Source: Diphasiastrum complanatum (taxonomy: Eukaryota; Streptophyta; Lycopodiopsida; Lycopodiales; Lycopodiaceae). Taken from it: DNA of 64,000 bases. Shown piece after piece: positions 45,701-58,408 of this stretch. Positions within the stretch are counted from its first letter, which is position 1. Every line of letters begins with the position of its first letter. The translations under genes and the position numbers were made by a program. The notes beneath the pieces are model-generated. The model was not told where the DNA came from. It worked only from the letters and a program-made list of their open reading frames with translations, and did no database searches. The stretch covers positions 52,801,538 to 52,865,537 of the forward strand of contig CM055103.1 in NCBI GenBank assembly GCA_029204225.1. Direction: 5' to 3'.

Positions 45701-48700
45701 TATTGGATCATAGAATCAATGAACCGTTAACGGTTCAGTACGGTTCTCAGAACTGTACCTTGAACCGTACTGTTCACAATTTTTTTTAAAGCAGAACCGT
45801 GTGAACCGTGGTCTTTCCCCCAAAAACAGCCCAAAAAAATCCTTGAAAATGCCAAATTTTTTTCAGAAAAAACAGATTTGTCTCCCTACAAATCTGCTTT
45901 TTCTGAAAAAAATTTGGCACTTTTTACTAAATTAATTAATGGCCAAAAAGGCCAAAAAGTTGATAAAGTTACCAAAATTGATAAGAGAGAGAGAGAGAGG
46001 GACACAGAGAGAGGGGGGGGACTGTAAACGAGCTATAGGGGGTTTTGGGGGGGAAATTTAGGAAATTAATTAATTAATCAGGTGAACCGTACCACGGTTC
46101 CTTGAACCGTGGTACGGTTCCTGCCACGGTTCCCAGAACCCACGGTTCGGGGAACCGTGGGTTCTATGTATTGGATATATTAAGCTTCATTCCAACATAA
46201 CTGCATGCATGAATAACAACAATTGGATATGCTTGTACTCACAAAAATACAATGATTTTGGGAGCCCAAGCCTCAAACTATGTGATATAACCTCCCTAAC
46301 AAAACTTAGAAAATGGCTACAACCTCGCTGTGATCCTCGAGGACTTTTACATTGCTGTTATATCGATTTTAGTTGTGGGCAATCAAGTAGTTGCTGGTTA
46401 GTAAACTTTGCTCCCTCTCCGTGCCTGTCTACCTTGCTCTCTCCCTATCCTTCTCCCTATCCCTGTCTATGAACCTTCCTCCCGTATTTGACTCCATATC
46501 TATCGTTGGACCATTTTCTAGCATTGGAGCTCTTTTGTATGCTAGGTAGCTTGTCTCTTGTCATAAGGTATGATCTCATTTGAATGGGTGCACACACCGC
46601 ATTGCGAACAAAGTATCGTTTTCATAAATGTTTTTCAAATAAGTTGTAATAAATTAGAGTGTTGCGCTCTGATAAGCATTCCCCTTACTCATCATCCTCA
46701 AATGTTATGATCATTATTCCTTCATTTGGCTATCTTGCTATTATGAACTCAATAAAAGATTTGGCATCACAAGTACAAATTTGATAGCAATGGATGAAAC
46801 AAATAACAATCCCCTGAAAAGAACAATGATTATCAATTATTGCCAATAGCTAGTACCTTATAAGGAATAGTTGATGAGTCCTCTAGAAGAAACTTACGTA
46901 GTAAAAGACCATAAATTGTCGAATGAATGTAACAACTCCTAGTTATACCCTACAATTTAGGGCTTAGTAAGGAACAAATAATGAAGTGGCCTGCAAGTTC
47001 GTACAATTTTATTTGCAAGTGTCTAGAAGAGCCAATGAAAACAAATGAAATAATAGATGATGAATGGGGTTATTCTATAGTTGGTTAGTAGTAATGAACT
47101 AGAGGCTAGTATATGATAGTTGGTATTCCTCACAAAGGTTAGCCAATAAAAACCTAAAAGACACCAAGATATGCCGAAAATCAACAATGTATTGCCTTCT
47201 CTTGATAATACATAGCGAGATTTTATCAAAACACTAAACAATACTGCTGCCACTAGCCATAGCTACATAGTAGCAAAGGTTAGGCATAATGAAGAGGTTC
47301 TCCCCTTTTAGCTCCCATGCCCCTCTGTCTCGAGCACTAACCATAGCTGCATAGTAGCAAAGGTGAGGCATATTGAAGAGGTTCTCCCCTTTTAGCTCCC
47401 ATGCCCCTCTATCTTGAGCACTAGCCATAGTTGCATAGTAGCAAAGGTGAGGCATTTTGAAGAGGTTCTCCACACCCCTCTATCTCAAGCACTCGCTTGA
47501 CCCTTCCTAGTGTTGAAACATGGCAAACTCCATGCACAGCCAATGCTTGCCAATTGGCAGTACCCTGACACACAGGCAAGCAAGTAGGAGGACCATCCAA
47601 CAAGTGCCACTCATCAACCAAGCCAAGTGCCCAAGTGAGCATATGACACGTGTCTCATTGACCAGTCAATTCCTACTTTTTAGGAGGTCAATCCAACAAC
47701 CTCTAACTTCAGACCCAATACCCCGTACTAATTACAAATAGGTCAGTAAAATTCTGCTATTTACATTTCCTTATAGAATACCATATGCTTGTGTGAGCCA
47801 TCTAAAAATCTATAATATACAAGTCCTGGGGCAGGAATATGACATTCCTTCCCTCCTCAGACTTGGGGATAAGTCATAAAACGACCAGAATGGACATGCA
47901 TGGAGAGTTGTTAATCCCATATACACTCTTGGGAATATGGCTTGAGTTATAGTTATATAAGACTGAGTTTGGACATCCATTGAGATTCATTCATTCATTC
48001 CTTGGGTGTGAGGCCAGGACTATGGGTCCTCTAGCACTTAGGTGTGATATCTTCTAGATTTGAAGTGAGCTATGGTGGTATGGGATGCCATGGCTATGAC
48101 CCAAGGGAGAGAGCTAGAATGTTATATGGGTAAATCTTAATTTAGAGGTGAGCATGGATTCACTCTATGGTTGGGTTTGGTCAACTTTGGTGATTTGCAT
48201 GTTCTAATCAACATTGTTCTTTATTCTTTTGGGTGGATGTTAGAATTAAATATGTAGTATGCATTATAGTGATATCAAAACAGCTCCTGCTCGAGGATGA
48301 TCTAAGCGAAATCAAAGGAGACCTTTGGGCAAAGATGGAGTACTTGAGGTGAAGGATCAAAATCTAGCAATACCATTGATTCTTTGGTGTAGTTTAGCCA
48401 GGAAAGTGTTTCATTTGCATGTATTAGTTTCCTATAAATTTGATTGCAATTGAGGTGAAAAATTGATTGAAAGGATAACATACTATAATTCTTGTTGGGT
48501 GGATTTCAATTTATGCACGATAAATTATCATTTATGGAGGCATGTGCATTTACCAACTAGTGTATGGTTACCATTTGTTTTTTCCAGCATGAAAAATGCA
48601 TTATTGTTGATAAATGGTAAATTTGGTAACTCGAGAATGCCTTTTGTGAAATGGTCAAATTAGGTTAGAAATGATGTGAGAAAGGGCAAAGAGCTGATAA

Positions 48701-49340
48701 TTTCATGTTTTTAGATATATTCCTCCAAATTGTAACAATTTTGAATTATCTTCATAAAGATTATTAATTGCCTTGTCTTGTTCTATTATAGATGGCCTCA
48801 TGTATGAAAGGTGTTGCAATTGGTTATGGTTCACCATTGACAATGACCAATACATCAAGTAAAATAAAAAAGGGTACTAATGGTGATCTATCGGAATTGA
48901 GGCCTACACTCTTGACAACTGTTCCTGCTATTCTTGATCGCATGCGTGATGTAACGAGGCAAATGGTTGGCTATCAAACTATGAAGATTCACCATTGATG
49001 ATTAAGTTTTTGAGGTTTGAGGCTTGGCACTAGAAAAAATGAGACAAGATAATATTTGTTATGTCTAGTTCTCTAACATAATAATTAGTTGGGTTTGTGT
49101 TTGTTCAAAGGTTGATGCAAAAGGAGGCTTATCAAAACATTTATATGATCTGGCTTATGGAAGGAGGCTTGCAGCCATTGAAGGAAGCTGGTTTGGAGCA
49201 TGGGGCTTCGAGAAACTTTTGTGGGATGTGCTAATATTTAGGAAAGTTCGTCAAATGATTGGAGGGCGTGTTCGAGGGGTGATTTCTGGTGGAGCTCCCC
49301 TTTCTCACGATGCACAAAGATTTGTCAATGTGTGCTTTGG
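40673..49340 (+). CDS. Long-chain acyl-CoA synthetase, LACS8/9-like (C-terminus outside window)
   Basis: Six exons with GT-AG introns join in frame: 40673-41221, 41786-41866, 43028-43300, 44778-44909, 48792-48965 and 49111-49340 (479 aa). The enzyme activates long-chain fatty acids to acyl-CoA through an acyl-AMP. LACS8/9 relatives are membrane enzymes of the ER or plastid envelope. An N-terminal hydrophobic segment ([20 protein letters not shown], about residues 30-50) fits a membrane anchor. Family landmarks are [16 protein letters not shown], the AMP-binding motif [81 protein letters not shown] and [16 protein letters not shown]. The motif usually reads S-T-G-L-P-K-G, and here the Gly is Ala. 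The last exon ends in phase 2 at a GTGAGT donor. The remaining exons (about 210 aa, including the TGD motif) are not found up to 64000. A hAT transposon starts 460 bases after exon 6. Confidence 0.92.
42721..42764. repeat. (CT)n microsatellite in intron 2 of the acyl-CoA synthetase gene
   Basis: Twenty-two uninterrupted TC dinucleotides. Confidence 0.98.
43301..44777 (+). other. Intron 3 of the acyl-CoA synthetase gene
   Basis: 1.48 kb, starts GTTGGT and ends TGCTCAG. No internal gene or element recognised. Confidence 0.8.
45709..46168. mobile_element. hAT-type MITE (460 bp) in intron 4 of the acyl-CoA synthetase gene
   Basis: Flanked by a perfect 8-base target duplication TATTGGAT (45701-45708 and 46169-46176), the length used by hAT elements. 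The ends are short inverted repeats: CATAGAATC at the left, and CATAGAACC read inwards at the right. Both ends carry many subterminal copies of gaaccgt/acggttc in both orientations. Internally there is a 27-base-arm hairpin around 45858-45920 (ccaaattttttt / aaaaatttgg). It has no coding capacity. The termini match those of the large hAT element at 49802-61298. Confidence 0.88.
47251..47474. repeat. 84-bp tandem repeat, about 2.7 copies, intron 4
   Basis: Units begin cactagccatagctacatag at 47251, 47335 and 47419, each continuing 'tagcaaaggt-aggcat' and 'gaagaggttctcc'. The third unit is cut short. The 79-aa minus-strand frame here is a translation of the repeat. Confidence 0.92.
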
Positions 49341-49563
49341 GTGAGTTAGATAGAAACCTAATATTTAAATTGATTTTCTCAACCAAACAATCTAAAATCA
49401 CGTTTATAATAAGAAGAATCATAATTACTATAAAAAATGACATATTTACCCTTTGATTTTATGTATTCCTTTTTTGAATGATGTAGAGACTAGAAATGTA
49501 GACATGTCAATCTGGGCAATATTTTGGTGTATGCCTCCTTTGATCCTCACATGTTTATTCAAC

Positions 49564-49575
49564 GAGAGAGAGAGA

Positions 49576-49647
<72 letters not shown>
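49564..49647. repeat. (GA)n microsatellite
   Basis: About 40 GA units with one interruption, between the last visible acyl-CoA synthetase exon and the hAT element. Confidence 0.98.
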
Positions 49648-49651
<4 letters not shown>

Positions 49652-49761
49652 TAAAACACCATAAATCTTGTTTTATTATGAAAAAAATCAAAAGCAAAAA
49701 TCCAATGCATGTTCCGAAAACGACATTTCTTGTATCTCGTCCTAAACGAGTTTAAGAACGA

Positions 49762-49766
<5 letters not shown>

Positions 49767-49801
<35 letters not shown>
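49767..49801. repeat. (TA)n microsatellite at left edge of the hAT element
   Basis: Pure TA run. It supplies the ATATATAT target duplication of the element at 49802-61298. Confidence 0.97.
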
Positions 49802-49803
<2 letters not shown>

Positions 49804-52490
49804 TAGATCCAATGGTACCAGGATCCGCGGATCCCGGTACCGCGGATCCACTGTGGTACCGCGGATCCATACTGATCCGCGGTACCACAATATATATTAT
49901 TTTTTGATATATAATATTTTTTAATATTTAATATATTATTAATTTTTTTAACCTAATCCCCCCCCTCGCTTCATCTCTCTCCCTGCCCGTCACCCTACTG
50001 TCCGCGCCCTCCCTGCTGTCTTCGCATTGCACTGATCCGCCCCTGCTATTGCTATTTCGGCCTTTGTTGTGGTTTTTTCAAGCCTTCCGACTCCTATCGC
50101 ACCCACAGAGATCTCTGCCTTCTTTCCCCAGTCCCTTTTATAGAGATGGTGCATTCCAACCTTGCCGATCTGTGGGACGAGGTGGACATTGTCAGGCGGG
50201 TTCCCAACAAGTCCAACAAGTCCGGTGCAAGGATCGTGCGTTGTCGATATTGTCTGGCCGAGTTCGTTGCCACCCTCACTCGCCTTAAAGGCCACCTACT
50301 CGGTGCACGCGCCAGAGATGGTGGCACACTGAATGCTACCCCCTGTGCCAGCATGTCCGTTCCCGTCAGGCAGCGACTTTTGGATACCTACGGGCCACGT
50401 CTTGTGGCGGGAGAGAGCACCATTTCGGAGGGTGTTATTTGGTTTTGCACCGCTCCTTACGTGGTTGACCCCGAGTTGCTGCCTGCTTGGCTGGCACGCA
50501 CGAGGAGAGGGAGTGCATCCTCGTCCAGTCCCTTTGCCCCTCATCCCCCTCAGACAGTTCTGCCTCACGCACCCCCATCTGCACCCATTCCGGTGGATCC
50601 CGTCCCACCGCGTCCGCCAGTTGCCACTGCAGTTCCACCACCACCTACTGTTGCTCGCACTCCCCCAGTTTACGACTTTCTCATGGACTCTCCGCCACCT
50701 GAGCAGGAGCAGGCCCCGGATGCCAGTGACGAGGCCTTCCAGGATGTTGAGGAGATCTCTTCCTCCCTCCCTTCACATCCGGATGACCTCCCTACCCAGC
50801 AGTTTTCGTATCCCATGCCAGATGTCCACCCTCCACCAGTGTACCCCACTTACGCTGCTGCACCCATCCCGGCCAGTGCATCCCACTCTCCCCATTCCAC
50901 GTCTACAGCTGGTGCATCCACTAGTGCCCAGCCTGTCGCGTCATCATCCATTCCCGTCACGTTCAGTGCACCGTGCTGGAGATCCGCTACCCGTCGCCCA
51001 GCTGGGCGAGTTTTTAGGCAGTAGAGCATTCGCGGGGCACATTCGGCCACCCGGCTGCTCAGGATCCAGAGAGGAGGCAGCTACCCATTACCTGGTGGAC
51101 CATGTTCGGTAGCACATATCCATCTATACAGCGTCTTGCACTGCGTGTTCTTTCTCAGGTATGCATCTCATTTTATCCTCCATTGCTGTGTTTCGTTGAA
51201 GTTTCACCCGTGCAAATGTGCTGAAGTATTTCAATGCAAGTTGCCACAGGACTGTGCTGCCTCCGTGTGTGAGTGTAATTGGAGCACATGGGCACTCATT
51301 CATATGAGGAGAAGAAACCGGTTGTCAGTGAGTCAGTTGGAGCGGTTGGTGTTCTGTAGCACCAACGCACGTCTTGCCAGGAGACTTCCGACCATTACGA
51401 GCGCATTACAGGTGATAAGTTATTCTCCCATAGCAGTTTGGTTGACTCCTGGTATGTTGGTTTCATTTCTCGATAAAGTTGTCTCTCTAACATGCAAATT
51501 TTTAACCTTGCAGACGAAGATATCTGATTTGGAGTGCCAGGTTGACTTGCCTATGGACAGCACCCATCCCATGCCTGCAGATGACCTGGGCACACAGTTG
51601 ATGGCAGAGAGAGAGAGGGAGCTTGCCGAGATGAGAGAGAGAGGGAGCTCGGGCTTGAGCACAGAGAGCCTCCATTGTACGAGGCAGATGAGCCAGTGTG
51701 AAAGGATGATCAGGATGAGGATGAGCCCATTCGGGTTGCGTTCGCCAGATCAGAGTGGGATGAGGCATATGATACAGGTGTTGGGCACATGCCTAGAGCA
51801 GGGGTCACAGGTGCATCACGTGGTAGAGGTGGGACACATGCCACAGATTATACCGGGAGACGGGCAGGGCACACGGGGGGGCCAGTGGCATACCTTCTTA
51901 TGTTGATATGATGGAGGAGGGTCTTGATAGGGGGCAGAGTGATTTGGGTTTACCTTCCACAGCTGCTTGGATGCGTGCATCACAGAGCCATAGGCATTTC
52001 TATGACAGCACACCAGAGGAGTCACCAGATGACTTTGATTGTACCGATTGGGAGGCCATGCAGGGTCCGCATGGTGCACAGGATGAGGCACGGGATGATC
52101 CAGAGGATGGTGCACATGATGAGTCCCAGAGCCCAGAGCATTTGTATTCGGATGCCCAGTTGGACAACTTGATTGCAGACTTGGATTCAGAGGCCCAGCA
52201 GATGCTGAGCGTCAGGGCCCCCCCATCCTCTCTAGCCAGCATGCCCTACACAGAGTCTCAGCCAGAGCAGCTACACGAGGTGCCTGCAGTTCCTCCAGTT
52301 CCTCAGAGGGTGTACGTGCGCCGCACAGCACCTCCAGTGCCACCGATACCGTTGAGGCCTGCAGCCCCTTCATCGCCATCCACTTTTGCAGCAGCAGGTC
52401 TCCATGGCAAGCCACCATTTGTGCCCAGATCTTCTCTTGCAGCGCCCACATCTACAGATGTTGCTCCAGTGGCAGCACCCATAGCACATC

Positions 52491-52848
52491 TGTAATAGAT
52501 CCTAACACCACAGTAGGGCAAACACTAACTGATCCACCCAACCTTGCCTACTCCCTGATATAGAGTAAGCCCCTCCTAGCCCAGTGTGAGGACTGGTAGC
52601 ATGCTACTGCCAAGTGTCGGCCACGTGGCACTGACGTGGCCGACTGCACGTCGGGACCCAACTGGGGGCCCTATCCTGCTGACAGGGTCCCTAGGCTGTG
52701 TTAGGCCCGCCATGGCTATGGACCGTGCTGGGGCACACTACTCACACTGTCTTGCCCTGTTGGTCATGTACGCTAGACACGACCCTGACTGTGGTATCTG
52801 ACCTATCTGTGTTCTCTAGGGTTCGGCACTGGTTACGAGCTCGTAACA
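52491..52848 (-). repeat. Chromovirus 3' LTR
   Basis: Abuts a purine tract (complement of ctccctcccccttaa, 52849-52863) that overlaps the pol stop codon. Confidence 0.95.
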
Positions 52849-52859
52849 CTCCCTCCCCC

Positions 52860-54970
52860 TTAAGAACCGTCTTGGTCCTCTAAGACAAAGTCTGGAAAAA
52901 TCTTGCGAAGGACGCTGCCCCTTTCCCAAGTGGCATTCTCAACAGGCTGATCATTCCACTTAACCAGATATTCTCGGTATAGAGTATGACGAGTCTGCGT
53001 CTCTCTACTATCAAGAATCTCCTCTGGTTCATGTGGAGGTTGTTGAGGATCCAATGGGAGAACTAGAACACTGTCCCCTACCAAATTGTCTGATCTGGTT
53101 AAGGCTTTTCGTAACTGACTTACATGAAAGACTGGAAAAACCTTACTGCTGTGTGGGAGTTCTAGTTCATAGGTGACCTCGCCTAGTCTCCTACTGATGG
53201 TAAAGGGACCACAATACCTTGGAGACAACTTAGCACACACTCCTGATTTGAGGGTTTTAGAGTCAACTGGGACTCTCAAGTAGACTTTCTCACCAGTGGA
53301 GAACTGCACATCTCGTCTGTGTGGATCTGCATAATGCCTGGCTCGATCCTGGGACTGTCTAATGCTACGCTTAGCATGTTCTATCATCTGGTTTAGGTCC
53401 TCTAAAAAGTTTCTGGCTGCTTCAACTTTTTCTTGTTTAAACCCTACAGTTGTGGGTGAGCGTGGCTGAAAACCGTACATCAGCATAAATGGGCTGTATC
53501 CCGTAGCTGAATGTTTGGTACTGTTGTAAGCAAACTCTAATATCGAGAGATACTCCTCCCAATTAGTCTGCTTCTTGCTGACGTATGCACGAAGCATATC
53601 CTCCAGCACTTGATTTACCCTTTCTGTTTGACCGTCCGTCTGTGGATGGTCGATGGTACTCATATTAAGTTTAGTATGGAGATGATGGAATACTGCCCTC
53701 CAAAAATTTCCAATAAACTTACTGTCCCGGTCGCTGACTATGCCGGAAGGTAGACCGTACAATTTAAATAGCCCGTCTACAAACAACCTCGCTAACTCTG
53801 GAGCTCTAACGGTTGTTTTGGTCGGAATGAAATGAGCCATTTTGGTCAGACGGTCAACTGTGACCCATATAGCGTCATTACCCTTTTGGGTTTTAGGCAG
53901 GCCTACTATAAAATCCATGGAGATACTCTCCCATTTACCAGCTGGTATTTCTAAGGGATGCAACAACCCTCCTGCCTTTAAACGCTCTGCTTTATTTACT
54001 TGACATTTCTGGCAACTGGTTACATACTGGTGGACATCCTTTTTCATACTGGGCCAGAAAAATTGCCTATGAAGAAGCTCATAGGTCTTCAGTATGCCTG
54101 GGTGTCCCGCGCTAGGATTGTCATGACATTCATATAGGACCTGCTGCCTATAATCCTCTGAATTGGGGACACATACTCTATCTCTATGAAGCAAGTACTC
54201 ATCCTGAATGGAATACTGTTTCCATTTGAATCCTTGAGTCAACTGACCCTCAACCACTGGGGTTTGCTTGGGTAATACAGGCTCAGAATCCTCAACGTCA
54301 TCTGACGACGTATACTCCGACTCATCATCATCCTCAACGGAAGCTGCCGTATTCTTGGATGAACTGGCACCAGCCCCGGGAACTGGTTCTGGAGTCTGTA
54401 ACTGTCTGCTCTGGACTGAGTTCCAGATAGTAAAGAAGAATGCATCATGCTGGCATTTCCCTCTCAAGGACTCGAGTAACTCATTACGAATCTGAGTAAA
54501 ACTCAGTTCGTTTATCATAGGCATTCTGCTAAGGGCATCTGCTACTGTATTGAATTTTCCACGCCTATATCTGATAGACATGTCAAACTCTTGCATCAAC
54601 TCTGCCCAACGAGCTTTCCGACCTCTAAGCTCAGGTTGATTGCAAAGGTATCTGAGACTCTCATGGTCTGTCAGGACCTCAAAGTTGGCACCATACAAAT
54701 AATGCCTCCAAGTCTTAAGGGCATGTACTATAGAAAAGAGTTCCTTTTCATAGGCACTGTACCTAGTCTGAGATGGCTCGAGTTTTTTACTCTCGAACGC
54801 AACTGGTCGTCCGCCCTGAGTTAGCACAGCACCTATTGCAAAGTCGCTAGCATCTGTTTCGACCACAAATGGCTGATTGGGTCGACGACTTTTAAAACCG
54901 GTGCTGTAGCTAAGGCTGTTTTGAGAGCATCAAAGCTCTCCTGCTGTGCGGATTCCCAAAAAAAACTCCT
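52860..54970 (-). pseudogene. Chromovirus RNase H, integrase and chromodomain
   Basis: The 668-aa frame starts in RNase H (VETDASDFAIGAVLTQ, then KELFSIVHALKTWRHYLYG, LTDHESLRYL, ADALSR). Integrase follows with an HHCC zinc module (GHPGILKTYELLHRQF to SCQKCQ). The catalytic triad is Asp in SMDFIVGLP, Asp in IVSDRDSKFIG and Glu in DGQTERVNQVLEDML. The tail has the GPF motif (LSPRYCGPFTISRRLGEVTY). The C-terminus, EYLVKWNDQPVENATWE, is a chromodomain, which marks the chromovirus branch and is known to steer integration to particular chromatin. At 54956-54963 a run of eight A's (T8 on the coding strand) puts this frame out of register with the RT upstream. Confidence 0.95.
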
Positions 54971-55016
54971 TTCCCTTCCCCTTAAGGAGATTTGTCATAG
55001 GAACTGCTATCTGAGC

Positions 55017-55862
55017 TTATTCCTTGACAAATCGTCTGTAATATCCTGCCAGACCAAGAAAGATCTGAAGTTCCAAAATATTCTGAGGTCTCAGCCAACT
55101 GAGTATGGCTTTAACCTTATTTGGGTCCATCTTAATCCCATCTGAAGAGATAATGTGACCCAAATATGCTACTTCTTCAACGAAGAATTCACACTTGGAT
55201 TGTTTAGCATAGAGCTTATGCTTTCTGAGCAGTCGAAACACCTTTCTGAGATGTTTTAGATGCTCCTTCCTCATTTTGCTGTAAACGAGGATGTCATCTA
55301 AAAATACGACTACAAACTTACCCAAGTATGGTCTGAGGACACTGTTCATCAAGGTCATAAAGGTAGCTGGAGCATTTGTGAGCCCAAATGGCATCACCTT
55401 AAACTCATAATGACCGTGACGAGTCCTAAAAGCTGTTTTCGAGACATCTTCCGATTTTATACGGACTTGATGATATCCCGATCTGAGGTCTATTTTGCTG
55501 AAAAACTTAGCCCCGTCGAGTTGGTCAAACAACTCATCTGCCCGAGGCATAGGGTATTTATTCTTAATTGTGACTTTATTGAGGCCTCTGTAATCTACGC
55601 AAAGACGCATAGACCCCTCTTTCTTTTTCACCAATAGGACTGGTGAGGCCCATGGTGAACTACTGGTCTGAATTTGGCCTTTCCCAAGATAGTCCGTTAA
55701 CTGCCTAGTTATTTCTTCATCCTCTGTTCGGCTGACCCGATACGGAGGTTTAGAAACAGGTGCTGTACCTGGTACTAGGTTTATTACATGATCTACCTCT
55801 CTGCTAGGTGGTAAACCATGTGGTAAATCTTCAGGAAAAACATCTTTAAATTTAGACAACAA
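55017..55862 (-). pseudogene. Chromovirus reverse transcriptase
   Basis: RT from [20 protein letters not shown] through [20 protein letters not shown] and [15 protein letters not shown], to the catalytic [14 protein letters not shown] (FLDD form of YxDD). The frame ends at a TAA after YYRRFVKE, where the family continues into the thumb region. Upstream it is continuous with the protease frame except for one TAG near 55968. Confidence 0.95.
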
Positions 55863-55967
55863 AGTTTCTAATTTACTGATTTTCTGCTGAATAGAACTGG
55901 AAATAGAAACTTCAGGAATAAACTGAAAGTCACATAAGAATACCTGATGGTCTTCGTCTCCGATTAG

Positions 55968-56795
55968 CTAACAGAGCTCTGAACTGCAGACCATAGGGCT
56001 GTTGGGAACATCATGCTCCCCATGCAACTGGATCTCTCGGCCTTTATGCTGAAAGCTGAGGGTGTTCTCCTGATAGTTTCTGTGGAGGGAAGGTCCTAAA
56101 CTGTAGAGCCAATATCTCCCGAGAACAATGTCTGTTCGATCCAGGTGCATTATCTGAAAGTTTATTTCATCTTGGTACCCCTGAATACCAAGATTTAACT
56201 TACTTACCATAGTTTCCCATATTTTTTTATCTTCACCCTTAGCTAATGAAACTATGTACCTATGCTGACTAGGTACTTCTGGTAGTTTAAGCTTTTTAAC
56301 CAGGGTGTGGTTGATGAAATTATGGGTTGCCCCATCATCAACCATGACTCTTACTAACTGGTTACCAACTTTCCCATGCATACGTACTAGGTCATGCGGC
56401 CCAAAGCTGAAGGGTCTCGCTAGCATTGCAGAGGTCAGCTGGCAACAGTGTTCATGATCTTCATGATACACTTTGATCTCGGAAGCCGCCGAGTCACTGG
56501 GGAAACATACAGTCTGAACAAGATGAACTTGTTTTTTATCTTTTTTAGTGAAAGGCCCCTTGGGACACTGTCTGACTGTGTGTCCCTTGCCCATACACAC
56601 AAAGCACAAACGTTCTTGTTTGGCTTTCTCAAAATCATCTGGTTTTAAGGGCTGTATGAGTGAAGGGCGTTTTTGAGGAGCTTCACCTTTAAATTTATCT
56701 TCTTTCTTTCTTTTTAAAAATTTCTTTTTAAATTGAAAGTGTTTCTGAGAAGGCTGCTCAGAAAGTGGCTGTTGTCTCGCCCTCTTCCTACCCAC
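55968..56795 (-). pseudogene. Chromovirus gag end and protease
   Basis: Basic nucleocapsid region (FQFKKKFLKRKKEDKFKG) with a CCHC knuckle CFVCMGKGHTVRQC. The aspartic protease motif is VMVDDGATHNFINH, a known D-D-G-A variant in plant gypsy elements. The segment ends ISNIVLGRYW-like with TDIVLGRYWLYSLGP. A TAG stops it at 55968. Confidence 0.9.
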
Positions 56796-56855
56796 TGAAT
56801 CATCATAGATTTGAGCATATCTGAGAGGTTGCTCAAGGGTAGTAGGCGAGTTTCT

Positions 56856-57638
56856 CTAGACCACTACTTTATATTCATCTTTGAGGCCACGGACAAATCC
56901 CCTGATTTTCTGATAGTCATCCATATTTTTAATCTTTAAAATTGCTTCTCGATACTGCGAGATATATTGGATGAGGGACTTGTCCATTACTGTTCTTTCC
57001 CAGGCTTCCCAGGCTCTATCAAGTTCATTCTCTGGTAGAAATTCTCTTAGGAAAGCTTCTTCAAAAGCTTTCCATGACCGGGGAGTCTGCCCAGTCTCCT
57101 GGAGATTCAACCACCACTTATAGGCCATAGTCCCTAAGGAAAGACTGGCCTCAATAGCTTGCAAATGGTCAGGGGTCTGTTTAAGAGCATGAATGTTCTT
57201 CCATTTGCTGAGGAAAGTTTGTAGAATATCTGCATTTCTATCCTTCTCTTCCCCATTAAAAGTAGGAGGTTTTAAGTCTTTAAAAACACTGGGGTGCGAC
57301 CGTAAAGTCTCACCCGAAACTGATGGAAGTGGAGAAGGGGATAACTGAGAAGTGGAGGGAAGGCTTCCTTTCGCGGAACTCAAAATCAAGTTTTTGAGTT
57401 CAGCGAACGAGTTGTCCACACTGGACTTGAAATTGGCTAATGCCAACTTCAGTTCATCCACTTCTGTTACCAATTGGAGGAACTGCTCCTTGGTAACCAG
57501 TTTGTCGAGTTCTTCGGCGAACTGTTCCTGTTCTTCTACTTCCATGGGTTCCTTCCCTTTTCTGTAAGCCAAGGCTTCTGTTTCAAGTTCGTCGAAGCCT
57601 CTCTCCGGGGGTTGATTAGGTCCCTGAGGAGTGGTCAT
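56856..57638 (-). pseudogene. Chromovirus gag
   Basis: Starts at the ATG at 57638 (MTTPQGPNQPPERGFDELET). It has a heptad-like acidic coiled region (about residues 35-80) and the retrotransposon gag core (AYKWWLNLQETGQTPRSWKA, FEEAFLREFLPENE, YISQYREAILKI). It stops at a TAG at 56856. Translation in the same frame continues coherently after the stop into the nucleocapsid, so the stop looks like a point mutation. Confidence 0.9.
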
Positions 57639-58396
57639 CTTCGGAATTGAAAGAGAGCTACCTTAACTTCTGAAGGAAAAAAATTCTAAAAGACTAATTT
57701 ACAACTGTACAAGGGAAAGGAAACTTAGCTCTTTCTGAGAACTGTACTTCAACAGAGAGAATCAAGAAAAGCCCTTCTCAGCTTCTTCCTCAATCTGATT
57801 TGAGGTTGGAAAATGTGCAACAAGATCTGAAACTTTTGCTATCCCCCCTCGCTGGTCTGACAGCATCTCAATTTGTCCACAAAATGGCAAATCTGAAGTC
57901 CAAAAACCCTCTGAATTCTGAAATTTCAGAAGTCTCCTGCTCGCTGATCTGGTAGGAATCCTCTTGCTCCAAATCTCTGACGTTGGGGCCTGAAAACTTG
58001 TCCAAAAACCAGATTTTCAGAAGCACTGGCAGCGCTGGCCCTGCTCCTCCTTTTTGGCTTCAAACTCGCTGAGAACCAGTAAATTTTTCCCTGGAAATCA
58101 TAACCAGGTCTCTGACTGTACAACGATGGAGGTGCTGGCTTCTTCCTACTCTAATTTCGCTGGGAAAACTATAGAGAATCCTCTGAACTCAGTGAGAAAC
58201 AGCTGTGTTTCCAGCGAGCTACCTACACTTGGAATCTGGCTCCTTTCTACTGTGATTTCTCAGTGAAAATTAGAAGTTTGAAGGCTGCTCCTGCAGCGAT
58301 TCTCCTCCTCTAATCTTTTCTGAGAAACTCAGAGATCTTTCCTATCTTCTGATAGCTTTCTCTACTGCTGCTCCTGAACTCCCTAGGATGGAGATG
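57639..58396 (-). other. Chromovirus untranslated leader
   Basis: About 760 bases between the primer site and gag, rich in the word 'tctgagaa' and variants. No coding pattern. Confidence 0.7.
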
Positions 58397-58408
58397 GCTC
58401 TGATACCA
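58397..58408 (-). other. Chromovirus primer-binding site
   Basis: Minus-strand TGGTATCAGAGC, one base from the LTR-derived repeat. Confidence 0.92.

Noticed and set aside
50333-51112. 259-aa plus-strand open frame
   Set aside because: Alternative frame over the GC-rich, Pro-rich hAT exon. Only its last about 15 residues touch the real hAT frame, near a frameshift.
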